The notes under the pieces: model-generated
Told to the model about the DNA's origin: nothing
Seen by the model: the letters and a program-made list of their open reading frames with translations, nothing else
Databases searched by the model: none
Source: Thermoplasmatota archaeon
GTDB taxonomy: Archaea; Thermoplasmatota; Penumbrarchaeia; Penumbrarchaeales; Penumbrarchaeaceae
Assembly: GCA_029762535.1 (NCBI GenBank)
Contig: JARVGK010000011.1
Span: forward strand, 1-47,336
DNA: 47,336 bases
Reading direction: 5' to 3'
Translations under genes and position numbers: made by a program
Shown: positions 16,568-25,204 of the stretch, piece by piece
Layout of the letters: every line of letters begins with the position of its first letter
How positions within the stretch are numbered: the first letter of the stretch is position 1

Positions 16568-18667
16568 ATGTTCGAACGGGGGCAGCTCCCGAGATCCTCT
16601 TTACCTTTGATAGCGGCAGCGTTGCTCCTTTTCGTCCTCTCATCGGAGACCGCCCGATCGGGCCCTGCCAGGGCCACGCTCTCCGAGCCGAGGGAGCTCT
16701 ATGCCAGCCCGGGCAACGGGTACATCGAACTGAGTTGGAAAGCCCCCTCCCAGGGAACGGCCTCCGTCAGGGGGTACTACATCTATCGCGGATTGAATAA
16801 GGACGCGATCTCTCTCCTGGCCGCCGTGGGTTCGGACGAGCTGTCCTACACCGACTCGGCGATCGTCAACACCATCGAGTACCATTACATGGTGATCGCC
16901 TACAACCTGGTGGAGGAGGGGCCTCCAAGCGCGATCGTCTCGGAGGCGGGTGACGGAACTCCTCCATCCGTATCGATCGATTCGCCGCAGGATGGGGCGT
17001 TCCTCAGAGGAGGATGGCTTCGAATAAACTGGTTCGGGTCGGACTCGGGCAGCGGGATCGAGCATTACGACCTGAATATCGGAGGGGAAACCATTGAGCT
17101 GCCCTCTTCCACGACGAGCCACACCTTCTCCGATATCCCCGATGGTCACATCTCGATAACGTTAGGTGCCACGGACAGGGCCGGGAACAGAGGGGAGGGG
17201 AAAGCGAAAGTTATCATGGACAGCGTGCCTCCCGAACTCGAGATCATTTCACCTTCGGCGGGAGGGTTTTATCAAGGGCCTGATCTCGTCGCGGAATGGG
17301 AGTGCTCGGACGATCTAAGCGGGATCGACAGGACCATCCTCAACCTTGACATGGACGGTCCCATCGATGTGGGCGAGGACAGAGCCTTCGCGTTTGAGAA
17401 CCTGAGCGAGGGCGAGCACTGGCTCAGGTTATCCGTTCGCGACAGTTCCAACAATGAATTCGATCGGGAAACGAATTTCTTCATCGACTGGACCCCGCCC
17501 GAGATACGGGTCCGTGACGGCCTTGATGTGATTTTCACCAATTCGAACGAGATCGTCCTTAATGTGGAGCTTCGAGATAACCTGGACCGTTACCCCGGGC
17601 TCATGCTTATGGTGAACGGGGGGGATTGGGAGGTCCAGGAGGAAAGCCGCAGCTCTACCGTAAGGTATCTTGCAGAGGGCATGAACCACGTCACCCTGAA
17701 GGCATATGATGCTGCGGGGAACGAGAGAGAGGCGAAATTGAAGGTGATCAGGGACAGCTTCCCACCCGTCATCGACCTCTTGGGGATGCACGAGGGCAGG
17801 AGGATCAACACGTCGGTGCCGGTCCTTACATGGTCGATCGAGGACCCCGCCGGAACGGGTGTGTCCTCGGCGTTTCTATGGATCGACAACGGATTGAAGA
17901 TACGAATAGGTCCAAATGGGAATATTTCGGCCCCTGTTCTTTCCGAAGGGGAGCATACGATAACGATCTCGGCTTACGACCCGGCCGGGAACGAGGGTAA
18001 ACTGGTCCGAAGGATAGTGATCGACACGATCCCCCCGAAGATAACGGGGCACGATCCCCCGACCGGGACCATACACGGTCTTGAGGTGCTCAGGATAAAT
18101 TTCTCGGAGAGGGTATCGCCCTCGACATCGAACATACACTCGCCTTCCATCTCCGGGTCCGTGATATGGAACGCGGACCACGCACTGTTCGTTCCCGATG
18201 GAGTGGTCCCTATGGGCGTAACGATCGCGTTCATCGTCAATGCGGTTGACATTGCCGGGAACGCGATGCAGGAGAGGAGAATAACTTTCATGACCAGCGA
18301 CCAGGGGCGTATCACAGGCCGCATCGTTACCGTTGACGGAAGGCCCATTCCGGGTGCTGAGGTCCTCCTCGACAACGGAAGGTTGGCCCTGACGGACGAT
18401 GACGGTTATTTCAGGATGGAGGATTCCTTCGGTGACAGGGTCCTGTACATCACGAAGAATGGATACGAAGGAACCACTCGCAGAACGGTCATCCTCCCCG
18501 GAAAAAATATCGACATTGGCGTGATACAGCTGGAGAGGGATGGCAGCTCTAACAGGACCCCTCTTGGTGCATACTACGCAATTGCTGCCCTACTGTCCCT
18601 TTTGATGATGGTCGCAGCCGTTGTGGTGCTTGTGTTCTCCCTGAAGAGGGAGAGATGGGAGGACTGA
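16568..18667 (+). CDS. FN3/Ig-like surface protein with carboxypeptidase-regulatory-like domain and C-terminal anchor
   Basis: About 699 aa. A signal peptide (SLPLIAAALLLFVLSS) is followed by a fibronectin-III domain (YASPGNGYIELSWKAP to EGPPSAIVSEA). Several Ig-like repeats each end in a DRAGNRGEGK/DAAGNEREAK-type strand. A Big_5-like domain, where SERVSPSTS starts the bacterial Ig pattern, precedes a carboxypeptidase-regulatory-like fold (ITGRIVTVDGRPIPGAEVLL) and one membrane helix (YYAIAALLSLLMMVAAVVVL) with a short charged tail. No enzyme motif is seen, so it is probably an adhesion or structural surface protein. ATG 16568 has AGGAG just upstream and a TATA 26 bp away; an earlier ATG at 16517 lies before the TATA and is rejected. 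Ends flush against the convergent MntP gene. Confidence 0.88.
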   Translation: MFERGQLPRSSLPLIAAALLLFVLSSETARSGPARATLSEPRELYASPGNGYIELSWKAPSQGTASVRGYYIYRGLNKDAISLLAAVGSDELSYTDSAIVNTIEYHYMVIAYNLVEEGPPSAIVSEAGDGTPPSVSIDSPQDGAFLRGGWLRINWFGSDSGSGIEHYDLNIGGETIELPSSTTSHTFSDIPDGHISITLGATDRAGNRGEGKAKVIMDSVPPELEIISPSAGGFYQGPDLVAEWECSDDLSGIDRTILNLDMDGPIDVGEDRAFAFENLSEGEHWLRLSVRDSSNNEFDRETNFFIDWTPPEIRVRDGLDVIFTNSNEIVLNVELRDNLDRYPGLMLMVNGGDWEVQEESRSSTVRYLAEGMNHVTLKAYDAAGNEREAKLKVIRDSFPPVIDLLGMHEGRRINTSVPVLTWSIEDPAGTGVSSAFLWIDNGLKIRIGPNGNISAPVLSEGEHTITISAYDPAGNEGKLVRRIVIDTIPPKITGHDPPTGTIHGLEVLRINFSERVSPSTSNIHSPSISGSVIWNADHALFVPDGVVPMGVTIAFIVNAVDIAGNAMQERRITFMTSDQGRITGRIVTVDGRPIPGAEVLLDNGRLALTDDDGYFRMEDSFGDRVLYITKNGYEGTTRRTVILPGKNIDIGVIQLERDGSSNRTPLGAYYAIAALLSLLMMVAAVVVLVFSLKRERWED

Positions 18668-19228
18668 TCAGAAAAGCAAATGGTCCGAAAGGGTCCATAT
18701 CCCGATGCACATCAGAATGACGCCTCCAGCTATCTCAGCTGCGAATCCCAGAATGGACGAGGACCTGATACCGATCAGAACCCCGGCCGCCGAGAGAACG
18801 AACGTCGTTATGAGGATAAAGGCAAGCAGGGGGATGATCCCAGCCCCCAATATAGCGATCCCCGTCCCGATGACGAAGGCATCGATGCTGGTGGCGAATC
18901 CCATGGCAATGATCTCAGGGTTCGTCATATGACGGCATTCCCTGTTCTCCCTTCTCGCCTTGAACGATTCATGGACCATCCTGATCCCTACGATCATGAG
19001 AAGGGCGAAGGTGATCCACGGTCCGGCCCTCGTGATCCAACCGAACAGGAGCGAGCCCAGAAGATAGCCGATCGCGGTCATCGCCGTCTGAACGATGGCG
19101 AAGACCGCCGAGACCTTGAGGGCGGCCCTCATGATCCCCTTGACGCCCCTGGTCCCGCAGGCGAAGGACGAGGCGAAGGAGTCCATGCTCAATCCTAGCG
19201 CGATCATGAACATGTAAAGCGGACCCAT
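18668..19228 (-). CDS. mntP: Putative manganese efflux pump MntP
   Basis: A six-helix membrane protein of the MntP (DUF204) family, 187 aa, exporting Mn(II). The internal duplication is clear: ALGLSMDSFASS in the first half and GFATSIDAFVIG in the second, each carrying the conserved membrane Asp. A cytosolic loop, RRENRECRH, separates the halves. ATG 19228 is chosen because MntP proteins begin just before the first of these helices, GGGGAGT precedes it and a TATA (19251-19260) stands 27 bp upstream. No mntP riboswitch was recognised upstream. Confidence 0.92.
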   Translation of the reverse strand: MGPLYMFMIALGLSMDSFASSFACGTRGVKGIMRAALKVSAVFAIVQTAMTAIGYLLGSLLFGWITRAGPWITFALLMIVGIRMVHESFKARRENRECRHMTNPEIIAMGFATSIDAFVIGTGIAILGAGIIPLLAFILITTFVLSAAGVLIGIRSSSILGFAAEIAGGVILMCIGIWTLSDHLLF

Positions 19229-19250
19229 TGGAACTCCCCAGTCGATGGCC

Positions 19251-19260
19251 GTATATAAAA
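19251..19260 (-). promoter_or_regulatory. TATA box of mntP
   Basis: The minus strand reads TTTTATATAC, about 27 bp before ATG 19228; this predicts a very short or absent leader. Confidence 0.5.
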
Positions 19261-19305
19261 ATTGCACCCGTCCAATTAATATGGGCACAGGGCGATTACC
19301 TGGAC

Positions 19306-20034
19306 ATGAGCTTTCGCATGGCCCACATATCGGATCTCCATTTCGCCTCCGGACACTTCAGGGAGGACTGGTGGATAGGTCTCCTTGGGATCATGGACGA
19401 TCTTGGACCCGACCTTGTGATCGTCACAGGGGACCTGACCATGGACGGACATGTCCCGGAATATGAAAAAGCCGCTACCTTTCTCAAGGATATGAAATGG
19501 CCCATGCTCGTGGTCCCGGGCAATCATGATTCCATGAACCAGGGGCATGTGATATTCAAGGAGATGTTCGGGACCAGGAAACCATACTTCGAGAACGGTG
19601 ACGTGGCGGTGCAGGGACTCGATTCCTCGATGCCGGACCTTCACGAGGGAGAGATCGGCAGGCATAATTATCCTCTGATATCGAAGCTTGGCGATAAAGA
19701 CAAGGTCAGGATCGTCGCGATGCATCATCACGCGATCCCCGTGCCCGGCACGGGGAGGGAATTGAACATACTGATGGATTCAGGGGATTTCCTGAGGACG
19801 TGCATGGACTCCGGGGTCAATGCCGTCCTCTCGGGGCATCGCCATCTACCGTGGGTGTGGAACCTTCAGGGGATCTATTTCATCACAGCGGGGACCGCCT
19901 GTACGAGCAGACTCAAGGGAAGGAGCCATCCATCTTTCAATTCCATGGAGATCGAGAACGGGGACCTCTCCGTCTCCCGATTCGACGTGGATACGGGAGA
20001 GAGGGTCGATCTCATCAGGGATCGATCCGGATAG
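19306..20034 (+). CDS. Calcineurin-like metallophosphoesterase (Icc/CpdA type)
   Basis: A dinuclear-metal phosphoesterase of about 243 aa. All family blocks are present: SDLH near the start, VIVTGDLT, VVPGNHD, AMHHHAIP and LSGHRHLP. The order and length resemble CpdA/Icc-like phosphodiesterases, but the substrate cannot be read from the sequence. The start at ATG 19306 is favoured because an ATTAATAT box (19275-19282) lies 27 bp upstream and no ribosome site is visible, indicating leaderless translation; ATG 19318 is a possible alternative. It is a single gene between mntP and the DNA polymerase gene. Confidence 0.92.
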   Translation: MSFRMAHISDLHFASGHFREDWWIGLLGIMDDLGPDLVIVTGDLTMDGHVPEYEKAATFLKDMKWPMLVVPGNHDSMNQGHVIFKEMFGTRKPYFENGDVAVQGLDSSMPDLHEGEIGRHNYPLISKLGDKDKVRIVAMHHHAIPVPGTGRELNILMDSGDFLRTCMDSGVNAVLSGHRHLPWVWNLQGIYFITAGTACTSRLKGRSHPSFNSMEIENGDLSVSRFDVDTGERVDLIRDRSG

Positions 20035-20109
20035 AAGGGGGATCCGCCTTTTATGTTTCACCCCCCCCGGGGAAAGACATATACATGACGGTATATCATC
20101 TTCCTCAAG

Positions 20110-23100
20110 ATGGAAGGCCCAGTATGTTCCGAGTCCATGAGCCGCTATTTCCAGAGCCTCAAGGAGGAGGCCGAGAGAGCGGCCTCCATCGCCAGGAGCG
20201 CCCGCTCCAGGGGGCTTGATCCCGTCAAGGAGGTGGAGATCCCATTCGCCGACGATCTCGCGGGCAGGGTCGAGAACCTGGTGGGGCCTCCCGGCGTCGC
20301 AGGAAGGATCCGCGAGAAGGCCTCCAAGATGAGCAGGGAGAAGCTCACACTCACCATTGCCGAGGAGGTCGCACGCGATCTCCTTGCCGGCGGCAGCGAC
20401 AAGCAGAAAGCGCTCGATCAGGCCACCAGGACCGGCCTTGCGATCCTCACCGAGGGAGTTCTCGTCGCACCTCTTGAGGGCATAGCCGAGGTCGCACTCG
20501 GCAGGAACATCGATGGAACGGATTACGCCGATATATATTTCGCAGGACCGATCCGCGCCGCAGGAGGCACGGCCCAGGCGATGTCCGTACTCATCGCCGA
20601 CATCGTTCGCCGATCGCTCGACATCGGCACCTTCAAGGTCACGGACCAGGAGGTCTCCAGATACGTGGAGGAGTTCCAGCTCTACAGGAACCTCCAGTAC
20701 AGGCCGGATAGGCATGAGATAGAGAAGGTGGTCCGGTCCTGCCCCGTATGCATAAACGGCGAGGGTACCGAGAAGACGGAGGTGCAGGGGAACAGAGACC
20801 TTCCACGTGTCCCCACCAACCAGGTCCGCTCGGGGATCTGTCTGGTCATAGCCGAAGGCGTTCTACTCAAGGCCAAGAAGATGATGAAGATCATAAAGCA
20901 GGAGGAGATCAAGGGCTGGGAGTTCTTGGGGGATCTCGGCTCGAAAAAGAATGAGGAGGATAGGTCCGAAAAACCCAGATCGGATCTGGAGGACATACCC
21001 CTGGACGATCTGGACGAGGAGGCGGAGGAGGCCATCTCGTCCACATTGGAGGACGGCGAGGACCTGATGAACTTCATATTCACGGAGGACGGATCGGAGA
21101 AGGAGGGGATCACCCTCATTGACAAGGGGATCTCCCCCAAGGTACAGGTCGCGGTCAAGTACATAAAGGACCTCATCGCGGGGAGGCCGGTGTTCTCCCA
21201 TCCCAGCCGCCCTGGCGGGTTCCGCCTCAGATACGGGAGGGGAAGGACCTGCGGCCTGGCATCCATAGGCATCAACCCTTTGACCCTTGAGGTTACCCAG
21301 CAGTTCCTGGCCACGGGCACGCAGATCAAGATCGAACGCCCCGGAAAGGCCGGAGCCGTCACTCCAGTGGACAGCATCGACGGTCCCATCGTTCTTCTCG
21401 ATAACGGGGACCTCGTCAGGGTCTCGAGCGAGGAGATACTGGAAAGGGTCAGGTCCAGGATCAGGCAGATCACGGACGTGGGAGAGATATTGATCCCCTT
21501 CGGGGAGTTCGCCGAGAACAACCACCCCCTCGTCCAGGGCTCCTACACGACCGAGTGGTGGGAGGAGGAACTGAGATGCGCCCTTTATATGGAGAGAGAG
21601 GGGATGAGCGATCATCCCTTCGAGGAGTCCCTCCACCTGGAAGAGGAGATGGACAGGATCAAGAAGAAATCCCTAAAGGATATCGATCCCTCCGATCCTG
21701 GATCCTTGAAGGCCGCCGAGGAGAGTATGGACCGGAGCGTCCGGTCCTACCTGAGGGAAGCCGCAGGCAGGGCCAAGGAGCATGACGGGAGAATGCACTC
21801 CATCGATATCTCCCATCTTCTACCCAAAGATCCGCTTCAGGCCTTCGAATTGAGCGAGCGTTACTCGATCCCGCTCCATCCCGACCTCAACCTGTTCTGG
21901 CACGATATATCCCTAATGGAACTGAACATGCTCAGAAAGAATGTTCTGGAATCCGGGTCCATGGAGAACGGCGTTCTATCGTTGAAGAGGGATGATGGGA
22001 TTAAAAGCATTCTCATCGCTTTGGGCTGCCCTCACAGGGATACGTCCTCGGCATTCTCACTGGATGGGATGTCATATCCGATCCTGCGCTGCCTGGGGAT
22101 AACGGAGGACCTCAGAAGCACCCGCATACCGCCCAAGTTCAGCCGATGCACGAACGTAATGGAGGCCGTTTGCCTTCTGTCCGGCGTCAGGATCAGGGAG
22201 AAGGCCCCGACCAGGATCGGTGCGCGCATGGGACGGCCCGAAAAGGCCGACGTAAGGAAGATGAAACCTCCCGTCCACGCTCTTTACCCGGTCGGCATGC
22301 AGGGAGGGCCGCAGAGGCTGGTGAACAAGACGTTCGATGTCAATAAGGACGAACAGTTCGGGGCCAGGACATCGGCCCATCAGCTCATCTCCTCGAATGC
22401 GATCCCGAGGCTTTGTCGAAGATGCAACAGGATATCCGCATACACGTTCTGTCCCGATTGTGGAGAGGACACGTGGGTGGAGACCGGCGGCACAAGAGAG
22501 CATATGCTGATCGATACGAAGAATGACGCCGAGAGGGCGCTGAGGACGCTGGGGATCCCGTCGATCGGGGCGATCCCCCACACCAAAGGGGTCAAGGGCC
22601 TGATATCGAGGGAGAAGGTACCGGAAAGGCTGGAGAAGGGCATACTAAGAGCTAAGCACTCCGTCTTCGTGTTCAGGGACGGGACCATACGCTACGACAT
22701 GACGGACATCACCATGACCCATTTCAAACCCTCGGAGATCGATGCCCCTGTAGAGAGGCTCATCGATATGGGATACGAAAAGGACATACACGGAAAGGAA
22801 CTGACCGATGGGGACCAGGTCCTGGAGCTGAAGGTCCAGGACATAGTGGTGAACGAGGGATGCGGCGATTACCTCCTGAGCGTCAGCCGTTTCGTTGACG
22901 ATGAGCTTCGGCTAATGTACGGCCTGGAACCATACTACAACGCACGATCCAGAAAGGACCTAATCGGCGCCCTCGCGATCGGTCTCGCCCCGCATACATC
23001 CGGAGGGGTCCTCTGCCGGATAGTGGGGTTCACCAAGGCCCAGGGTTGTTTCGGGCACCCTTACTTCCATGCCGCAAAGCGCAGGAACTGCGACGGGGAC

Positions 23101-23868
23101 GAGGACGCAATAATGCTCCTCATGGACGGCCTCATCAACTTCTCGAAAAAGTTCCTCCCGGAAAAAAGAGGAGGGCAGATGGATGCGCCCCTGGTCCTTT
23201 CCATGAGACTCGATCCCTTCGAGGTGGACAAGGAAGCGCACAACGTTGACGTTTCGTTCAGGTACCCTTTGGATTTCCACAATGCCACCCTCAGGGGTGT
23301 TAAGGTTAACGAATACTGGATGCTGCGCTTGGATTCCATCAAGGGCAGGCTTGGCACCATCGATCAGTACGAAGGTTTCGGGTTCTCGGCCCCCACGAAC
23401 GATATCAACGGTTCCCCGGCGATCTCCGCATACAAGACCATCAACGTGACCCTCGAAAAGATCAACAGGCAGCTGGAGCTTGCAAGGATGATACGCGCCG
23501 TGGACGAGGACGATGTCGCAGAGAGGGTGTTATCCACTCACCTACTTCCCGATATGATAGGGAACCTGCGCTCTTTCGCCACGCAATCGTTCCGCTGCGG
23601 GAAATGCGGGGCGAAGTACAGAAGGATCCCACTTGCGGGCAGGTGCATCAACATGGTCCGAGTACCTCATCCGCATAGATGCAACAACAAGCTCATACTG
23701 ACCGTGAGCGAGGGATCGGTCAAGAAATACCTGAAGATATCAAGGGACATCTCACAAAAATACAAAGTGTCGGAATACCTGAGACAGAGGATAGAGCTGA
23801 TCGGCAGGAACATCGATATCATGTTCCCCGAGCAGTACAAGGACAGCACACTTGACAAGTTCATGTGA
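20110..23868 (+). CDS. polC: DNA polymerase D (PolD/Pol II) large subunit DP2
   Basis: Catalytic subunit of the euryarchaeal replicative polymerase PolD, 1252 aa, without an intein. The double-psi-barrel catalytic motif is RRNCDGDED, with Asp995 and Asp997 as the metal ligands. Other hallmarks are AGPIRAAGGTAQAMSVL, EEFQLYRNLQYRP, Cys-rich zinc modules (CRRCNRISAYTFCPDCG, CGKCGAKYRR to HRC) and GARMGRPEKA. A low-complexity acidic linker (about 280-325) interrupts the N-terminal half. The C-terminus, STLDKFM, could be a weak PCNA-binding tail but lacks the usual Gln. The small subunit DP1 is not in the window. A CATATA box 29 bp before ATG 20110 and no ribosome site suggest a leaderless transcript; ATG 20137 is the alternative start. 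Confidence 0.98.
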   Translation: MEGPVCSESMSRYFQSLKEEAERAASIARSARSRGLDPVKEVEIPFADDLAGRVENLVGPPGVAGRIREKASKMSREKLTLTIAEEVARDLLAGGSDKQKALDQATRTGLAILTEGVLVAPLEGIAEVALGRNIDGTDYADIYFAGPIRAAGGTAQAMSVLIADIVRRSLDIGTFKVTDQEVSRYVEEFQLYRNLQYRPDRHEIEKVVRSCPVCINGEGTEKTEVQGNRDLPRVPTNQVRSGICLVIAEGVLLKAKKMMKIIKQEEIKGWEFLGDLGSKKNEEDRSEKPRSDLEDIPLDDLDEEAEEAISSTLEDGEDLMNFIFTEDGSEKEGITLIDKGISPKVQVAVKYIKDLIAGRPVFSHPSRPGGFRLRYGRGRTCGLASIGINPLTLEVTQQFLATGTQIKIERPGKAGAVTPVDSIDGPIVLLDNGDLVRVSSEEILERVRSRIRQITDVGEILIPFGEFAENNHPLVQGSYTTEWWEEELRCALYMEREGMSDHPFEESLHLEEEMDRIKKKSLKDIDPSDPGSLKAAEESMDRSVRSYLREAAGRAKEHDGRMHSIDISHLLPKDPLQAFELSERYSIPLHPDLNLFWHDISLMELNMLRKNVLESGSMENGVLSLKRDDGIKSILIALGCPHRDTSSAFSLDGMSYPILRCLGITEDLRSTRIPPKFSRCTNVMEAVCLLSGVRIREKAPTRIGARMGRPEKADVRKMKPPVHALYPVGMQGGPQRLVNKTFDVNKDEQFGARTSAHQLISSNAIPRLCRRCNRISAYTFCPDCGEDTWVETGGTREHMLIDTKNDAERALRTLGIPSIGAIPHTKGVKGLISREKVPERLEKGILRAKHSVFVFRDGTIRYDMTDITMTHFKPSEIDAPVERLIDMGYEKDIHGKELTDGDQVLELKVQDIVVNEGCGDYLLSVSRFVDDELRLMYGLEPYYNARSRKDLIGALAIGLAPHTSGGVLCRIVGFTKAQGCFGHPYFHAAKRRNCDGDEDAIMLLMDGLINFSKKFLPEKRGGQMDAPLVLSMRLDPFEVDKEAHNVDVSFRYPLDFHNATLRGVKVNEYWMLRLDSIKGRLGTIDQYEGFGFSAPTNDINGSPAISAYKTINVTLEKINRQLELARMIRAVDEDDVAERVLSTHLLPDMIGNLRSFATQSFRCGKCGAKYRRIPLAGRCINMVRVPHPHRCNNKLILTVSEGSVKKYLKISRDISQKYKVSEYLRQRIELIGRNIDIMFPEQYKDSTLDKFM

Positions 23869-23934
23869 TCCTAACAATTCAGGTATAATCAAGATATTCC
23901 ACCGGTTTTAGACATTATATAACGAGGTGTTCAA

Positions 23935-24498
23935 ATGATCAAGATTGGTTCAGTAATACCGGATCTCGAAGCCGAAGCGCTTGTCGAATACGAGTTCAGG
24001 AAGGTCAGGTTCTCAGAGTACCGTGGGAAATGGCTGGCCATAGCCTTCTATCCCGCGGATTTCACCTTCGTCTGCCCCACCGAGCTCGAGGAGCTTGCGA
24101 TCATGCAACCAAAGTTCGATGAGATCGGGGCCCAGATACTTTCAGTATCCACCGACACCCATTTCACCCACTTCGCGTGGCACGAGAGCTCTCCGGCGAT
24201 AGGAAAGGTGAGATACCCCATGCTGGCAGATCCCACAAGGAGGATATCCGAAGCGTTCGGGACCTTGATAGAAGAGGAGGGACTATCCCTCAGGGCCACC
24301 TTCATCGTCGATCCGGAAGGGGTCTTGAGGTCAATGCACATACACGACAATTCCATCGGAAGGTCGGCGAGAGAGATCCTTCGTCAGGTCCAGGCCGCAA
24401 AGCACGTCAGGGAACATCCAGGCGAGGTTTGCCCTGCCAGCTGGGAGCCGGGAGAGGAGACGTTGAGCCCGGGGCCCTCCCTGATCGGCAAGATATAG
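23935..24498 (+). CDS. 2-Cys peroxiredoxin (AhpC/Prx1 type)
   Basis: Reduces hydrogen peroxide and organic peroxides in the cytosol. The peroxidatic Cys47 is in FVCPTE and the resolving Cys166 in EVCPASW, so it is a typical 2-Cys enzyme, 187 aa. The Thr/Pro context before Cys47 (YPADFTFVCP) is the family signature. The C-terminus is short, without the YF tail of sensitive eukaryotic forms. ATG 23935 has GAGGTG 6 nt upstream; a TATA-like GGTATAATC (23882-23890) would give a leader of about 20 nt. No reductase (AhpF or thioredoxin) is adjacent. Confidence 0.96.
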   Translation: MIKIGSVIPDLEAEALVEYEFRKVRFSEYRGKWLAIAFYPADFTFVCPTELEELAIMQPKFDEIGAQILSVSTDTHFTHFAWHESSPAIGKVRYPMLADPTRRISEAFGTLIEEEGLSLRATFIVDPEGVLRSMHIHDNSIGRSAREILRQVQAAKHVREHPGEVCPASWEPGEETLSPGPSLIGKI

Positions 24499-24501
24499 CG
24501 C

Positions 24502-25137
24502 TCATGTCCTGAATATCGTCAATGGCCCCCTGATCTCGACCTCCGAGAAGGAGAATGCCTCCTTTATCCAGTGCATCGTCCGTGCGCTGTAGAAGAATAC
24601 GTGGGTCGGGTCCTCTTTGTAATACCATTTATTGAAATCTATGCTATCAGAATAGATCGATGTTGAACAATACAGTCCGCCCCCTTCCATCAGTATCGAT
24701 CTGAGGAGCCCGAACTCCTTGGCAGGATCGTGGAAATGCTCTATCACCTCGCTTGAGGCGATGTATCCGTATCTCCTTCCCAACAGGTCCGGATCGTTCT
24801 TGAAGAATGGATCGTAGGACCATACATCATATCCCCTCTCTTTTAGCAAGAAACTGACGATAGGGACCTTCCCGCAACCGAAATCCAGCCCAGGATCGTC
24901 CGGACCGTTATCCTTGCACACCGCATCGACCAATGGCGAAACGAACGCCCGATAACCTGGATCATCGACGTCGTTTTGGTGTTTCTGATAACGATCCCTC
25001 TCTTCGTCGTGGGTTGGATGAAGGGACGGGTCCAAGAATATACCCCCACAGGTCGGGCATCTGTGATATTCTCTACCTCGTATGATGGTGAAATCCTCGG
25101 ACATGGAGGAGCATAGGAGGCATCGTGAGTACATCAT
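24502..25137 (-). CDS. Zinc-ribbon plus class I SAM-dependent methyltransferase
   Basis: About 212 aa. The N-terminus carries a four-Cys ribbon (SRCLLCS and YHRCPTCGGIF), followed by a Rossmann methyltransferase with motif I LDFGCGKVP, an acidic post-I region (SYDPFF) and SSEVIEHFHDP, which is typical of Methyltransf_11/23 proteins that modify sugars, lipids or cofactors. Substrate unknown. ATG 25137 or 25134 lies after GAGGTAGT. The 3' end is 3 bp from the peroxiredoxin stop, convergent. It begins only 14 nt after the terminator of the upstream giant gene, and no good TATA fits between, so expression may rely on read-through. Confidence 0.85.
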   Translation of the reverse strand: MMYSRCLLCSSMSEDFTIIRGREYHRCPTCGGIFLDPSLHPTHDEERDRYQKHQNDVDDPGYRAFVSPLVDAVCKDNGPDDPGLDFGCGKVPIVSFLLKERGYDVWSYDPFFKNDPDLLGRRYGYIASSEVIEHFHDPAKEFGLLRSILMEGGGLYCSTSIYSDSIDFNKWYYKEDPTHVFFYSARTMHWIKEAFSFSEVEIRGPLTIFRT

Positions 25138-25150
25138 ACTACCTCGATAC

Positions 25151-25187
25151 AAAGAAAAATGGAGGGCCTCCTCCTCGGTAGAGGCCC
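25151..25187 (-). terminator. Hairpin plus T-tract terminator of the FG-GAP protein gene
   Basis: On the minus strand a perfect 7-bp stem, GGGCCTC/GAGGCCC (25187-25181 and 25170-25164), with a 10-nt loop is followed by ATTTTTCTTT. It lies 18-54 nt after the stop at 25205. The layout is bacterial-like; many archaeal terminators need only the T-tract. Confidence 0.6.
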
Positions 25188-25204
25188 CATATCCTTCATG
25201 AAGC

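Noticed and set aside
15903..16643. Isochorismatase gene starting at 16643
   Set aside because: The extra 44 residues would run through the divergent gene's start and the TATA element; the family N-terminus begins at ATG 16511.
20110..23868. Possible intein in DP2
   Set aside because: Archaeal DP2 genes often carry inteins, but the catalytic region reads through without insertion and the length is normal.
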